Of a stretch of 64,000 bases of DNA, positions 45,255 to 54,379 are shown piece after piece. Position 1 is the first letter of the stretch; the number at the start of each line of letters is the position of its first letter. The stretch comes from Halieaceae bacterium UBA6060 (GTDB taxonomy: Bacteria > Pseudomonadota > Gammaproteobacteria > Pseudomonadales > Halieaceae): contig DIYG01000109.1 of NCBI GenBank assembly GCA_002428935.1, positions 43,102-107,101 on the forward strand, written 5' to 3'. The translations under genes and the position numbers were made by a program. The notes beneath the pieces were generated by a model. That model ran no database searches. It saw nothing but the letters and a program-made list of their open reading frames with translations, and was not told where the DNA came from.

Positions 45255-46361
45255 CTAACGCTTTTGGCCGGCATACTGGGGCTGCGTGATGCAGGCAATG
45301 TTGCCGCCGCCAAGGAGAATTTCTCGAGCGTTTTCTATGCCGATAATCTGGTGATCAGGAAGAAGTCTTTTTAATAGGGCCTGCGCAGGCTTATCCATGG
45401 GGTCGTCAAACTCTGGGACGACAACCACCGTGTTACCCATGTAGTAGTTTATATACGAGGCACAAATCTTCGTGCCGGCGACTCGCCTATGAGCACCCGT
45501 ATCTGAGTCCAGTCCTGTGGCTTCTTCCGCGGTCCACTCCAACGCGGCGGGCTGCATGATCTTATGGATCTTCAGAGCGCGCCCGCGGGCATCGGTTTCG
45601 TTGCTCAGGATCTTGTAGGCCTCCTGGTAGATCTCGTATTGGGGGTCCGTCGTGTCGTCGGTCCAATGCAGCAGAAGCTCTCCAGGCGCAACCCAGCAGG
45701 CCAGGTCATCAATGTGTCCGTCGGTCTCGTCGAACTTACAGCCGCGGGGAAGCCAGATGATCTTTTCCACACCGAGGTAACTCCGCAATTGCTCTTCCAC
45801 CCAGGCTTTGCCACGATGAGCATTACGGTTTTCGTTCAACAAGCACTGTTCTGTGGTCAGCAGTGTGCCTTCGCCATCGCATTGGATGCCGCCCATCTCC
45901 GCTATCAAGGATGAACGGTACCGATCGAGGTTCTCCATCTCGAGCATTTTTTGTGCGATGAGATCGTCTTTATCCCAGGGGAAGTAAAGTCCGCCGTTCA
46001 AACCTCCGTAGGCATTGAAAGTCCAGTCTACGCCGCGCACATCTCCATGATCGTTAAGCACGAAGGCACAACCGGTATCGCGAAACCAGCTATCGTTGGT
46101 GCTCATCTCTACAACGCGAACTTCATCGGGCAGTCTGTTTCGCGCATTGAGGTATTGCGCAGCAGACGCGCAGACCGTGACCGGTTCGCTCTTCGCTATG
46201 GCTGCGCAAATGTCTACCCAAACACCCTGAGCATTCTTTCCGCCATTGCGCCAGACATCGGGGCGCTCGGGCCAGCCAAGCCAACAACCGGCTTTGGGCT
46301 CAAACTCCCCGGGCATTCGGAATCCGTCTTCAAGGGGTGTGCTACGGAGAGTGCGTGGCAT
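45255..46361 (-). CDS. aguA: agmatine deiminase
   Basis: 368 residues. It converts agmatine to N-carbamoylputrescine and ammonia on the way to putrescine. The family pattern is clear: M-P-G-E-F-E-P at the start, N-D-S-W-F-R-D-T-G-C, FDETDGHIDD (catalytic Asp/His region) and GGGNIACITQPQ with the nucleophilic Cys near 357. The carbamoylputrescine amidohydrolase AguB, often adjacent, is not in the window. Confidence 0.95.
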   Translation of the reverse strand: MPRTLRSTPLEDGFRMPGEFEPKAGCWLGWPERPDVWRNGGKNAQGVWVDICAAIAKSEPVTVCASAAQYLNARNRLPDEVRVVEMSTNDSWFRDTGCAFVLNDHGDVRGVDWTFNAYGGLNGGLYFPWDKDDLIAQKMLEMENLDRYRSSLIAEMGGIQCDGEGTLLTTEQCLLNENRNAHRGKAWVEEQLRSYLGVEKIIWLPRGCKFDETDGHIDDLACWVAPGELLLHWTDDTTDPQYEIYQEAYKILSNETDARGRALKIHKIMQPAALEWTAEEATGLDSDTGAHRRVAGTKICASYINYYMGNTVVVVPEFDDPMDKPAQALLKRLLPDHQIIGIENAREILLGGGNIACITQPQYAGQKR

Positions 46362-46507
46362 ATCGGTTCCTCCGTTACGGCGCTCGATCTACGAGGCGGT
46401 CTGGTTTAGCTCGGGAACAGCCATGTACTGACATCGTCTGTCCGGCGCGTTACCGTTGCAAAGGGCTTTTGTGCATTGTTGCTCCAACGATAGATTGTGC
46501 AAGGTCG

Positions 46508-47080
46508 TCACGAGACGTTTCCCCGAGGACTGCGAGCGAAGGCCGAGGGCTCAGACTCAAGATCCGTATCCAGCGTTGTGTTCCAGCGATTCAACAGGCC
46601 GAACAGGGCCAAGACTCCCATAAGCTCCATCACCTGTTGTTCGCTGTAGTGATTGCGCAGGGCCTCGAAGTGTTCATCGGTAGCGGCATTGGGTTGCGAG
46701 CCCGCCGCAACGGCAAGGCGTAACGCTGCGCGCTCGCCCTCGCTAAACAGAGGGTCGGTTTCAAAGGACCAAACCCGATCGAGTTTCTCTCGGTCCACAC
46801 CGGCGTTGGCGACGGCACCGTGCGCCGAGTGGGCCTGACAATAGCGACAACCGGCGGCCTGACTGGACACGGTAGCCACCAATTGCTTTAAACCGGAGTC
46901 GAGGGCGCCAGGGGCGTAGACCACGTCCACAAGGCCCTTTAGAGCGTCGAGAAACTCCGGCCAATGGGCCATGGTCAGCACATCATTGGCGATAAAACCC
47001 ATGAGCTGCTCGGCGTGAGCAAGCGTTGCTCGTTGCGTGTCATTCAGGGCCTCTACAGGCAGTGGTGAAATCCGTGTCAT
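46508..47080 (-). CDS. carboxymuconolactone decarboxylase / AhpD-like protein
   Basis: 190 residues of the helical AhpD fold. The redox pair Cys78-R-Y-Cys81 is followed by His84 and His87 in C-Q-A-H-S-A-H, the alkylhydroperoxidase pattern (E-x-x-C-x-x-C-x-x-H) rather than that of a decarboxylase. Peroxide defence or thiol redox work is likely. The frame continues 106 codons upstream but overlaps the acyltransferase gene; the ATG at 47080 is chosen because AhpD-like sequence starts there. Confidence 0.87.
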   Translation of the reverse strand: MTRISPLPVEALNDTQRATLAHAEQLMGFIANDVLTMAHWPEFLDALKGLVDVVYAPGALDSGLKQLVATVSSQAAGCRYCQAHSAHGAVANAGVDREKLDRVWSFETDPLFSEGERAALRLAVAAGSQPNAATDEHFEALRNHYSEQQVMELMGVLALFGLLNRWNTTLDTDLESEPSAFARSPRGNVS

Positions 47081-47168
47081 AAGGGTTTTTCCGGTAATGG
47101 GTAACGGTAAGGACAGAGTGGGTTGTCGATCTACGACGACGGACTCCGTCCTTCCGTGGTTTTGCGGT

Positions 47169-48692
47169 TCAGGCGGCAGATCGCGCGCGTCGTCGGTTAC
47201 TGGCTTTCGGCTTCCCACGGGCTTTGGTTTTCGAGCTGGAATTCGATGCTGCGCGTTTCCGTTTTGGGCCTTTGACCGCTTTAGTGGGGGTAATACCCGC
47301 AGCAACTTCCAGCTCCTGAAGGGCGTCTTCCATATAGTCGATAAGCCGCTGTGCGTAGGGTGCGGAGCGGCGGCAGGCGATGATGCCAAAATCCACATTG
47401 TGATCGTTGGTCACCAGGGTAATGTTCATGGCCATGCCGTCGGTCACGATGGACAGGGGATAGGTGCCGTCCAGGCGAGCACGATTCCAATACATGGTCT
47501 CCTGGATGCCTGGAACGTTAGAGATCGCGACGTTGTAGGGCGGTAGACGCGAAATCAGTCCGAAGGACATAAGGGCGATGGTCGGTACCTGCATGACCAG
47601 GCTCGCGAGCTCCACTTCCTTGGGTGTCATATCCCTGAAGAACGCCTTACCCGTTTGTACAGACCGCATGATTGCTTTGATTCGTTCCACGGGATCGGCG
47701 ATATGGGTGGCGAGGTCGGCGCTGATAAAGGCGATAGCGTTGCCCGACTCCACGTCACCGTCTTGCCGTAGGGACACTGGGACCATGGACTTCAGGGACT
47801 CCGAAGGCAGTTCAGAATGCGTTTCCATGTATTGACGAAGTGCGCCAGCGCAGATGGCTAAGACCGCATCGTTAAAGGTCCCGTCGTAGGCCTTCCCCAG
47901 GGTATGAATACGCTCGAAGGGCCATGACTGAGCCACAAATCTTCGGGCGCCGTCGATGCGGCTGTTAAGAGAGGTGGTGGGTACATGAAAGTGGGGGAGG
48001 GAGAGGTCGTTGTCGCGACCGCTCAGGGCTCGGGTAAGCGCTCTTAGGGCACCCAGCATGTGGGCGCTACTGTCGAAGGTCGACTTTAGAAGGTCGGCTA
48101 CGCTGCGAACTTCGCTTTCCGTGTAGTCGCCTCGTTTGCTGGCTCTGAGTTGTTCTTTGTAGCGATTCCAAGACGCGAGGGAAAGGGGAGACTCGCTACG
48201 TATGTGCTTCGGATCCGCCGAAAGCATACTCCGGGATATGTGAATGGATCGCATGCCGTCTACCGCGGCGTGGTGAGTCTTGGTGTAGACCGCAAACTGG
48301 CGGTTTTGCAGACCCTCAATAAGATGCATCTCCCAAAGGGGCCGGCTGCGGTCCAGCAGGGTGCTGTGCAGATGCGATACAAGGGAAAACAGTTCTCGGT
48401 AACGCCCGGGTTTTGGTAGTGCCGAGTGGCGAACGTGATAGTCCATATCCATCGCCGTATCGGTTTCCCAGGACGCTTCCCCCGCAAGGCCCAGGGGCCC
48501 AGTGCGGAGGCGGTCGCCGAAGGGAGAGAGCAACTGGTCCGCATCGCGAACGTTGCGAGCCAGTTCGTGAAGAAATTCGCGCTCGTCTACACCGTCGGGC
48601 AACGTATAGAGGCTTACCCCTCCCACGTTCATCGGTGTTTCGCGACGCTCCGTTAGGAGAAAACCTTTATCCGCGAGGCTTAGCTTTTTCAT
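47169..48692 (-). CDS. wax ester synthase / diacylglycerol acyltransferase (WS/DGAT)
   Basis: 507 residues. The acyl-transfer motif HHAAVDG lies at 140-146 (HHxxxDG). N-terminal MKKLSLADKGFLL and P-L-W-E-M-H-L-I-E-G-L are family patterns, as is NVPG in the second domain. It esterifies fatty acyl-CoA with fatty alcohols or diacylglycerol to make storage lipid. A Lys/Arg-rich tail of about 35 residues follows the usual end. GGAGGT sits before the ATG at 48692; the frame's 33 upstream codons are not part of the protein. Confidence 0.93.
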   Translation of the reverse strand: MKKLSLADKGFLLTERRETPMNVGGVSLYTLPDGVDEREFLHELARNVRDADQLLSPFGDRLRTGPLGLAGEASWETDTAMDMDYHVRHSALPKPGRYRELFSLVSHLHSTLLDRSRPLWEMHLIEGLQNRQFAVYTKTHHAAVDGMRSIHISRSMLSADPKHIRSESPLSLASWNRYKEQLRASKRGDYTESEVRSVADLLKSTFDSSAHMLGALRALTRALSGRDNDLSLPHFHVPTTSLNSRIDGARRFVAQSWPFERIHTLGKAYDGTFNDAVLAICAGALRQYMETHSELPSESLKSMVPVSLRQDGDVESGNAIAFISADLATHIADPVERIKAIMRSVQTGKAFFRDMTPKEVELASLVMQVPTIALMSFGLISRLPPYNVAISNVPGIQETMYWNRARLDGTYPLSIVTDGMAMNITLVTNDHNVDFGIIACRRSAPYAQRLIDYMEDALQELEVAAGITPTKAVKGPKRKRAASNSSSKTKARGKPKASNRRRARSAA

Positions 48693-48945
48693 TAGTACCT
48701 CCAGGGAGGGTGGTTGGATCGCATTGCGTGGCCAAGGGACAAACACCAGCATTGATGGCCCTGGGTTTATGGAAATATGCGATGTAATCAACGGACAACA
48801 AAGGAAAAGCAGTTAGAGCATAGTACCTGGATCAGCTAATTGCTCGTCGCCAGCTTTTCATCGGGGCGAAACCACGTGCACTTGACTCAGTTGGCCGTAA
48901 ACCTGGATGTTCTTGTACGACGCAATGAGGTCCCGCTCAAATGAC

Positions 48946-50970
48946 TTAGATCACGTCTAGTTTAGTTTTTATCGGCACGACTAAGGAACTACGGGCCACG
49001 TCAACGATAGCTATTTCCTGGTAGGCGTTCCCTAGTACCCATCGAGCATAACGATCATTGAGCTTTCTGTACTTCAAGGTGGCAACAATAGTTATCGGTG
49101 GAGACGTCCAATCCGGGATTTCAAAGGTGTAGGTCAAGAGGTCGGTCTTTCCAGCTGGTACGATGCGTTTCTCAGCGGTGCCGACACGATTGAATAAATC
49201 ATGCTTCCAAACGAGATTTCCCAGTCGATCGACGGGGCGAGATCGGTAAAACTCAGCACTAGGATCGACACCCAAGGGCGTGTATTCGTCTCCGCTAACT
49301 TTGCCACTGGCGTAAACCTCATCCCCGTTGCCGTCCATCACGATGAACTCCAGCCAGGCCTCGTTTATATCTACAGTGCCCCCAGGGAAGTCATGCCCTA
49401 CTCCTCGGTTTGATACGCTGACGTTGATGGCAACGGACTCGCCAATGATTGCGTAAGCTGGGGTTTCTGATCGGGCGCGCACATCCTCTCTCAGACTCTG
49501 TTGCGTTTGCATGGCATTTCCTCGATGAGGAGGCTCGATGGTGACCGATAGTCGGCCCGAGCGCAGAAAATCCTTTGTTCGACTCAGCTGCCCTTCATGC
49601 CCGAAGTGTTGCGCGAGCATCGTGTTTGCGCCAACAAAAAAGTGGCTAGCTATATTTCCCAGCTTATCCCGTGAAGGATCTTTGCCAGGCCGTGATGGCA
49701 TATGGCAATCCTGGCAGTGTAGTACGCTAGTGTTGCCGAACTCATCTGTGTTGTGGCCTGAAAATGGGCTCTCAAGCCATGCGCTGTATTCGTCCTGCAT
49801 CTTCACCCAGCCCCAGTCGTTCATATCTTTGTCCATAAACTGGACATGGCAGCTGGCGCAGAAGCTTGAATCCTCAACACCTTTTGGGCTCATCTCCTGT
49901 CGATGCATAGCCGGGCTTAGTCGAATGAGCATGTTTCTAATAGATCTTTGCCACTGGTTGCTTGCCTGCGCAAACAAGTAGCGCGATGGTGGCCCCATTT
50001 GATAGCTCGCCACGCCTTTTGTGTCCACAACGTGATCGACACCGTGACAAGCCAGGCAACCGACTCCGTCTGTATTAGCTGCTGATCCTGAAATCCCACC
50101 GTGATCACCGCCGGCCGATAGCTGCCCGCTGAGCAACGCAACGGGGGCGTGACAACCCTCGCAGTATCGGGTGGCGGCGATTCCTTTTCGGTCGCTCAGT
50201 AACTCGATATTGGTTACATACGATGGATCATCTGCAGCGTGACGATGGGCCGAAACTTGCCATTGTGCAGCGATGTCTATGTGGCAGTCCGCACATCCAT
50301 CGGATTGGGCGAGCAAAGCCTGGGGTACAAACTGCCCATGATAAGTCTCCGTTCGACTGGGTCGGAACGGATGAGATCCGTAACTGTAGTCATAGTCTGT
50401 GACAACGGGTTTCGTGTTTACGGGAGGAGATGCTAATACGTAAGTGATGCTAAGCAGGCCAACCATAACTGCTGACCCTAGGCTTGGTATCGACAGTGCT
50501 GCAATCCAGGGAGTAGGCGTTCCTGGTAGCCCTTGTCCACTCGGCGATGTTCGTTTTGGCGTAAACCAATGGGCTGCCAGATGTAGGCTACATAGAATAA
50601 GAGACCCGATGCTGCATACGATGTGTAGATTGAGAACCCATCGGAGCGGTTCGGAAATCCCGGCGATCATGAGATACGTTCCAGACGCTGAAGCGATGAC
50701 AAGTATCAGCACAAGGACGATCCCGGTGATCATAGTTATCGGTCGTCGGATACCAACAACGCGTCTAAAGTGCATCAGGAGATAAGCAACTAAAGCTATC
50801 GCCAAGATAATGCCGGACATAGCATGCAATACGACGCAAAACTGGAGCGGTATCGACTCCGTTCCCGCTAGCCACGTCACCAATCCGGACCACACTGAAA
50901 CTAGCGCTATGCCCGCCAGCTTTCGGATCAGGTTGTCCTCGCGAGCTTTCAAAGTCGGCTCAAGACTCAT
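48946..50970 (-). CDS. membrane-anchored pentaheme cytochrome
   Basis: 674 residues. Five helices at about 16-36, 41-68, 78-103, 112-135 and 160-182 form a cytochrome b561-like membrane part with helix histidines (H49, H67, H116, H130, H134). Five CxxCH heme sites follow: 226-230, 270-274, 305-309, 371-375 and 419-423, in a domain like cytochrome c554/multiheme reductases. The C-terminal 200 residues are beta-rich. This looks like a transmembrane electron conduit from quinol to periplasmic hemes; acceptor unknown. The start overlaps the end of the preceding CRTAC1/HEAT gene by 11 bases, so the two are translated together. Confidence 0.82.
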   Translation of the reverse strand: MSLEPTLKAREDNLIRKLAGIALVSVWSGLVTWLAGTESIPLQFCVVLHAMSGIILAIALVAYLLMHFRRVVGIRRPITMITGIVLVLILVIASASGTYLMIAGISEPLRWVLNLHIVCSIGSLILCSLHLAAHWFTPKRTSPSGQGLPGTPTPWIAALSIPSLGSAVMVGLLSITYVLASPPVNTKPVVTDYDYSYGSHPFRPSRTETYHGQFVPQALLAQSDGCADCHIDIAAQWQVSAHRHAADDPSYVTNIELLSDRKGIAATRYCEGCHAPVALLSGQLSAGGDHGGISGSAANTDGVGCLACHGVDHVVDTKGVASYQMGPPSRYLFAQASNQWQRSIRNMLIRLSPAMHRQEMSPKGVEDSSFCASCHVQFMDKDMNDWGWVKMQDEYSAWLESPFSGHNTDEFGNTSVLHCQDCHMPSRPGKDPSRDKLGNIASHFFVGANTMLAQHFGHEGQLSRTKDFLRSGRLSVTIEPPHRGNAMQTQQSLREDVRARSETPAYAIIGESVAINVSVSNRGVGHDFPGGTVDINEAWLEFIVMDGNGDEVYASGKVSGDEYTPLGVDPSAEFYRSRPVDRLGNLVWKHDLFNRVGTAEKRIVPAGKTDLLTYTFEIPDWTSPPITIVATLKYRKLNDRYARWVLGNAYQEIAIVDVARSSLVVPIKTKLDVI

Positions 50971-53851
50971 GTAATGTCATTCCTGATGAGAGCAGGTATT
51001 CGAGTACGGCTTGAGGTTCTTTGGTGCCAAGAGACCAGGCCGTGGCAATCTTTGTATTCAAGTTCTGATTTGGATGCTGGAGAAGGCGCCAGAGACGGGC
51101 GGCCATGAGCGGAGAATCAAGGAAAGCTTTGGATGCGGAAACCGCCGCCACTATCACTTCGTCACTGGTGTGTCGAAGGGCAGAATTCACGAGCACAATG
51201 GCTCGCTCCTTAGGTATCTGGTCGACTTCGCTAAGAGCATGAATGATCGCGTCTACCGGGAGATCAGGTCGACGAAGTAGCTCAATTAGCTTTTGATCAG
51301 TGTATCGATCACTCGAAAGCACCATTGCTAATATGGGATTGGACTGATCTTCAGCGTCCTTGTCAGCACCGAGGTCCCAAAAGCCCTTAAGTAATTGCGC
51401 ATCTTTCGTGGAAAGCTGATCTACGATTTGAAACACGGCCCAGTCAAAAACCTTATCCGATAATCTAGGTTGATTTGCCACCGGCATGGCAAGTCGTTGT
51501 AGCGCTTCTTCGGCCACTACTCCTAGTGTTTCAGGCTTGGTGCTGCGGCTCTGTAATTCTTTGAGGACAGGGGCGCTCGTCGCCTGTCGGCGCTTACCCA
51601 GTGTATAGGCCGCTAAGGTAGCCAATGTAGGATCATTGGACTGCGCGATGCCTTCTATAGTTTTCGTTGCGCGATAACTCTCAACTTCTGCAAGAGCAAG
51701 AAGCGCGCAAGTTTTAGCTGTCGTTGAAGATTTTGTTAGTACACGGGCGAGCGTTGGTACCGCGAGATACTTTCCTACAGTTACAGCTTCTTCCTCCTCA
51801 AACCACGCATGGAAGACTTCTGCAGCCTTACACGCTATTTGCTCATCAGTATGATCAACTAGCCGGACTACGGAATCTACCGAGCCTTCTAGTTCCCACC
51901 GCTTGGCAACTTCAAGAGCTGCAATCACACTTGCCGGGTTATCGCTGGCCAACGATAGATCGAGAATAGGTGCCATTTGCTGATTGCGCTGAATTGGAAG
52001 ATGTTGCACTAGCCTGGGTGAGGCGCCCCCCGGCTCTGCAAGAGCCTTAAACAGTAGGAAGCGGCTTTCTGTATCAAGTTGCTCTAACTGATGTAGTTGA
52101 AGGTGAAGAAACAGGTCTTGGAATCGACGATGGCGCTTGTCAAATGCGCGCCTTTTGTTTCCATCTACAGGCCGAGGCTCTCTATGAACCTTCGTGCCAG
52201 TTAGCGTGTGATAGGCACCGGGTGAGAGGCCGAGATGAGTGAAGTGCTCACCGTTGGGATACGCCACCGTAATAGCTATACGTTCATCGTTGCCGCTGAA
52301 TCGAAAGAGTGCCCTGGGATCGTGGCGACCAAAAAGTGATTGATCGGCAAAAGGAAGTGCCCGGTAAGATTCAGCATTTGTGGTAGCCGTTATCGTCGCA
52401 TGATGGGTGACGTCGTGGCCTTGCTCGTCGAGAACGCGAACTCCAATCCAAGAGCCTTGTTCGCGAGTCTCGTTGATGAGTAGAGCAGGTAAGCGGTTGT
52501 TGTTGGTGAAAAGAAGATCTGGCTTTCCATCGTTGTTGAAGTCCGCCCGTAGGGCGCTGCGCGAGGAAGACAGTGGCGAGCCAATGGATAAATCTAGGTA
52601 CTTGCCTTGATCAAACAAACGCAAGGAGTTTGTCTGGCCCTGTGGGAGAAGCGAGGCGTCGGGATGCGGCGTGATATCTCCGTTGGCGATCACAAAGTCT
52701 AGGGCGCCATCAAGATTGAAGTCTGCGAGCGTAATATCCCATCCTGTGCGGCTCATATCCTCCAACGTGGTGATCTCATCCTCCCAGGCTTTGGGATCAT
52801 CAAATCCATGTCCCAGTAGAGAGTACTTTATGGCTTCTCCTCTTGGTGTTGATGCCAGGAGCTGATAATTCTCGGGTGTTGTGCCGGAGAATGTAGTCAG
52901 GTAGTGCAGGCCCGTCGACGTTTGGTTGGTAGCGACCAATGAGCCATCGGGTTCATGAGGCATCCCCACATCTTGGGAGCGACTGCCCCGACCATTGAGC
53001 AGGAAAACTGATCGGCTAGGGGAATCCGCGTCAACGATTACGCGCGCTGCGAGTCCCCGCCCTTGAGCATCTTTCAGGGCGTCTGGTAGTGAATCAGCCT
53101 CGATAAAGCTTCGGTCGCCCTGGTTCAGCAGCAGTAGATTGGGAATCGGATCGTAGAGTTCGGCGTTGAAGGTGGGTGGTGTAAGAGGTGCAAATCCAGA
53201 TAACGCTTCACCGGTCCTGTAACCGCGCTCGTAATCGATAAACGCACTGAAATAGATGTCCGGCAGACCATCATTATCGAAATCCGCGACAGTGACGCCC
53301 GTGGTCCATCCACTCCGTAATACGTCTTGATGCGCTGGCTCAGCCTCGAAACGACCGGCATTGTTATAGAGCACAAAGGCTGAGTTGTACCCAGACAGAA
53401 CAAGGTCGGCATGACCATCCGCATCCAGGTCTTCGACCTCACAACCCATGCTCCAATTGCGTAGATCGGGCAACACACGCTCAGTCACGTCTATAAAGCG
53501 ATAGCCATTGTCGTTCATATACAACCTTTCGCTTCGCCAGCCGGGTTGCCACCAGCTCGTGCTGCCGTGCGGCCTGGTCACTCCACTACCTGTAAGGAGT
53601 AGTAGATCCATCCACCCGTCGCGGTTGTAGTCGATGACACAAGCCCCTGCACCCAATGTGTCCGTTAATCCGCTTAGGGTTTCACGACGTTGCTGATGCG
53701 GAGTTTGAAGACCCCAGGCCAGGGTTCTATCTTTCAGTGTCGGTAACGGAGTATTGGCCGCCGCACCTAGGCTCAGAAAGTAGAGCATTACCATCCACCC
53801 ACTGGTGCACGCGGTAGTGAATGAGGCTGCTCTCCACTCGCAAAAACGCAT
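50960..53851 (-). CDS. exported FG-GAP / ASPIC-UnbV (CRTAC1-like) protein with HEAT repeats
   Basis: About 963 residues from the ATG at 53851; the frame is open to a TTG at 53896 and the start is not settled. After a signal-like segment (MVMLYFLSLGAAAN), FG-GAP/VCBS blades with Ca-binding loops appear: DYNRDGWMDLLLL, DLDADGHADLVLS, DFDNDGLPDIYFS, DFNLDGALDFVIA, DFNNDGKPDLLFT. An ASPIC/UnbV-like domain follows (LDEQGHDVTHHATITATTNA, SQSLFGRHD-type). The last 380 residues are HEAT-like helical pairs. CRTAC1 proteins are secreted binding scaffolds. Coupled to the pentaheme cytochrome. Confidence 0.82.
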   Translation of the reverse strand: MRFCEWRAASFTTACTSGWMVMLYFLSLGAAANTPLPTLKDRTLAWGLQTPHQQRRETLSGLTDTLGAGACVIDYNRDGWMDLLLLTGSGVTRPHGSTSWWQPGWRSERLYMNDNGYRFIDVTERVLPDLRNWSMGCEVEDLDADGHADLVLSGYNSAFVLYNNAGRFEAEPAHQDVLRSGWTTGVTVADFDNDGLPDIYFSAFIDYERGYRTGEALSGFAPLTPPTFNAELYDPIPNLLLLNQGDRSFIEADSLPDALKDAQGRGLAARVIVDADSPSRSVFLLNGRGSRSQDVGMPHEPDGSLVATNQTSTGLHYLTTFSGTTPENYQLLASTPRGEAIKYSLLGHGFDDPKAWEDEITTLEDMSRTGWDITLADFNLDGALDFVIANGDITPHPDASLLPQGQTNSLRLFDQGKYLDLSIGSPLSSSRSALRADFNNDGKPDLLFTNNNRLPALLINETREQGSWIGVRVLDEQGHDVTHHATITATTNAESYRALPFADQSLFGRHDPRALFRFSGNDERIAITVAYPNGEHFTHLGLSPGAYHTLTGTKVHREPRPVDGNKRRAFDKRHRRFQDLFLHLQLHQLEQLDTESRFLLFKALAEPGGASPRLVQHLPIQRNQQMAPILDLSLASDNPASVIAALEVAKRWELEGSVDSVVRLVDHTDEQIACKAAEVFHAWFEEEEAVTVGKYLAVPTLARVLTKSSTTAKTCALLALAEVESYRATKTIEGIAQSNDPTLATLAAYTLGKRRQATSAPVLKELQSRSTKPETLGVVAEEALQRLAMPVANQPRLSDKVFDWAVFQIVDQLSTKDAQLLKGFWDLGADKDAEDQSNPILAMVLSSDRYTDQKLIELLRRPDLPVDAIIHALSEVDQIPKERAIVLVNSALRHTSDEVIVAAVSASKAFLDSPLMAARLWRLLQHPNQNLNTKIATAWSLGTKEPQAVLEYLLSSGMTLHES

Positions 53852-53896
53852 GCAACTCGGCAGATTCAACTGAGGCAATGTCACTGTGCAACGCAA

Positions 53897-54379
53897 GCCC
53901 GAAGGTCTTTACCTGGGGGGCGATGTGCTGCGGGCATGGTCCGTACGCATCATCGTATAAAAAGTAACCACAAATGTTTTATGAAATAAAAAATTCATAA
54001 AAAATATACAAAAAAAGTTGAACAGATATTTTTGTCTGATACATTTCAGAACACGGCCACAGCTTACGGCGTACGCTGCAATCGACTCAAGTCTTAAATA
54101 AGCAGCTTAACCAGCGTTGTTGAAATGCGGTTGTATGACGCAAGAGTTCCGATAACCATTAGAAGGAAAACGCGGAACGAAAAGCGCTTCGGGGGTAGAT
54201 GAACAGTAAAGGTGTCTGGGTGGGTCTATGATCGTAACGCCATTTTTGTATGGCGATTGTGTTCTCTATGACTGACCTTCGTGCTTCGGAAACCTCTGTT
54301 TTTTTAGGTTGAGCATTCCGTTGAAGCAACATTCGACGGTGCTCAATATGAGTTTTCAAACGAGGGCGCAGGGGTTCGC
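53897..54379. other. AT-rich divergent intergenic region with inverted repeat
   Basis: 483 bases between the leftward CRTAC1/HEAT gene and the rightward RHS gene. TTTATGAA (53978-53985) and TTCATAAA (53994-54001) are perfect arms around an A/T loop, followed by A-runs. The region is much more AT-rich than its neighbours and probably carries both promoters. A 66-codon leftward frame at 54159-54359 has no family resemblance and is not called. No element of the TTTCY-N5-GAGAA type is present. Confidence 0.45.

Noticed and set aside
46508..47398. 296-residue version of the AhpD-like gene
   Set aside because: The 106 extra N-terminal residues overlap the acyltransferase end and are not AhpD-like; the ATG at 47080 fits the family.
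54159..54359. Leftward 66-codon frame before the RHS gene
   Set aside because: No start context, no hydrophobic or domain pattern; it lies in the presumed promoter region.
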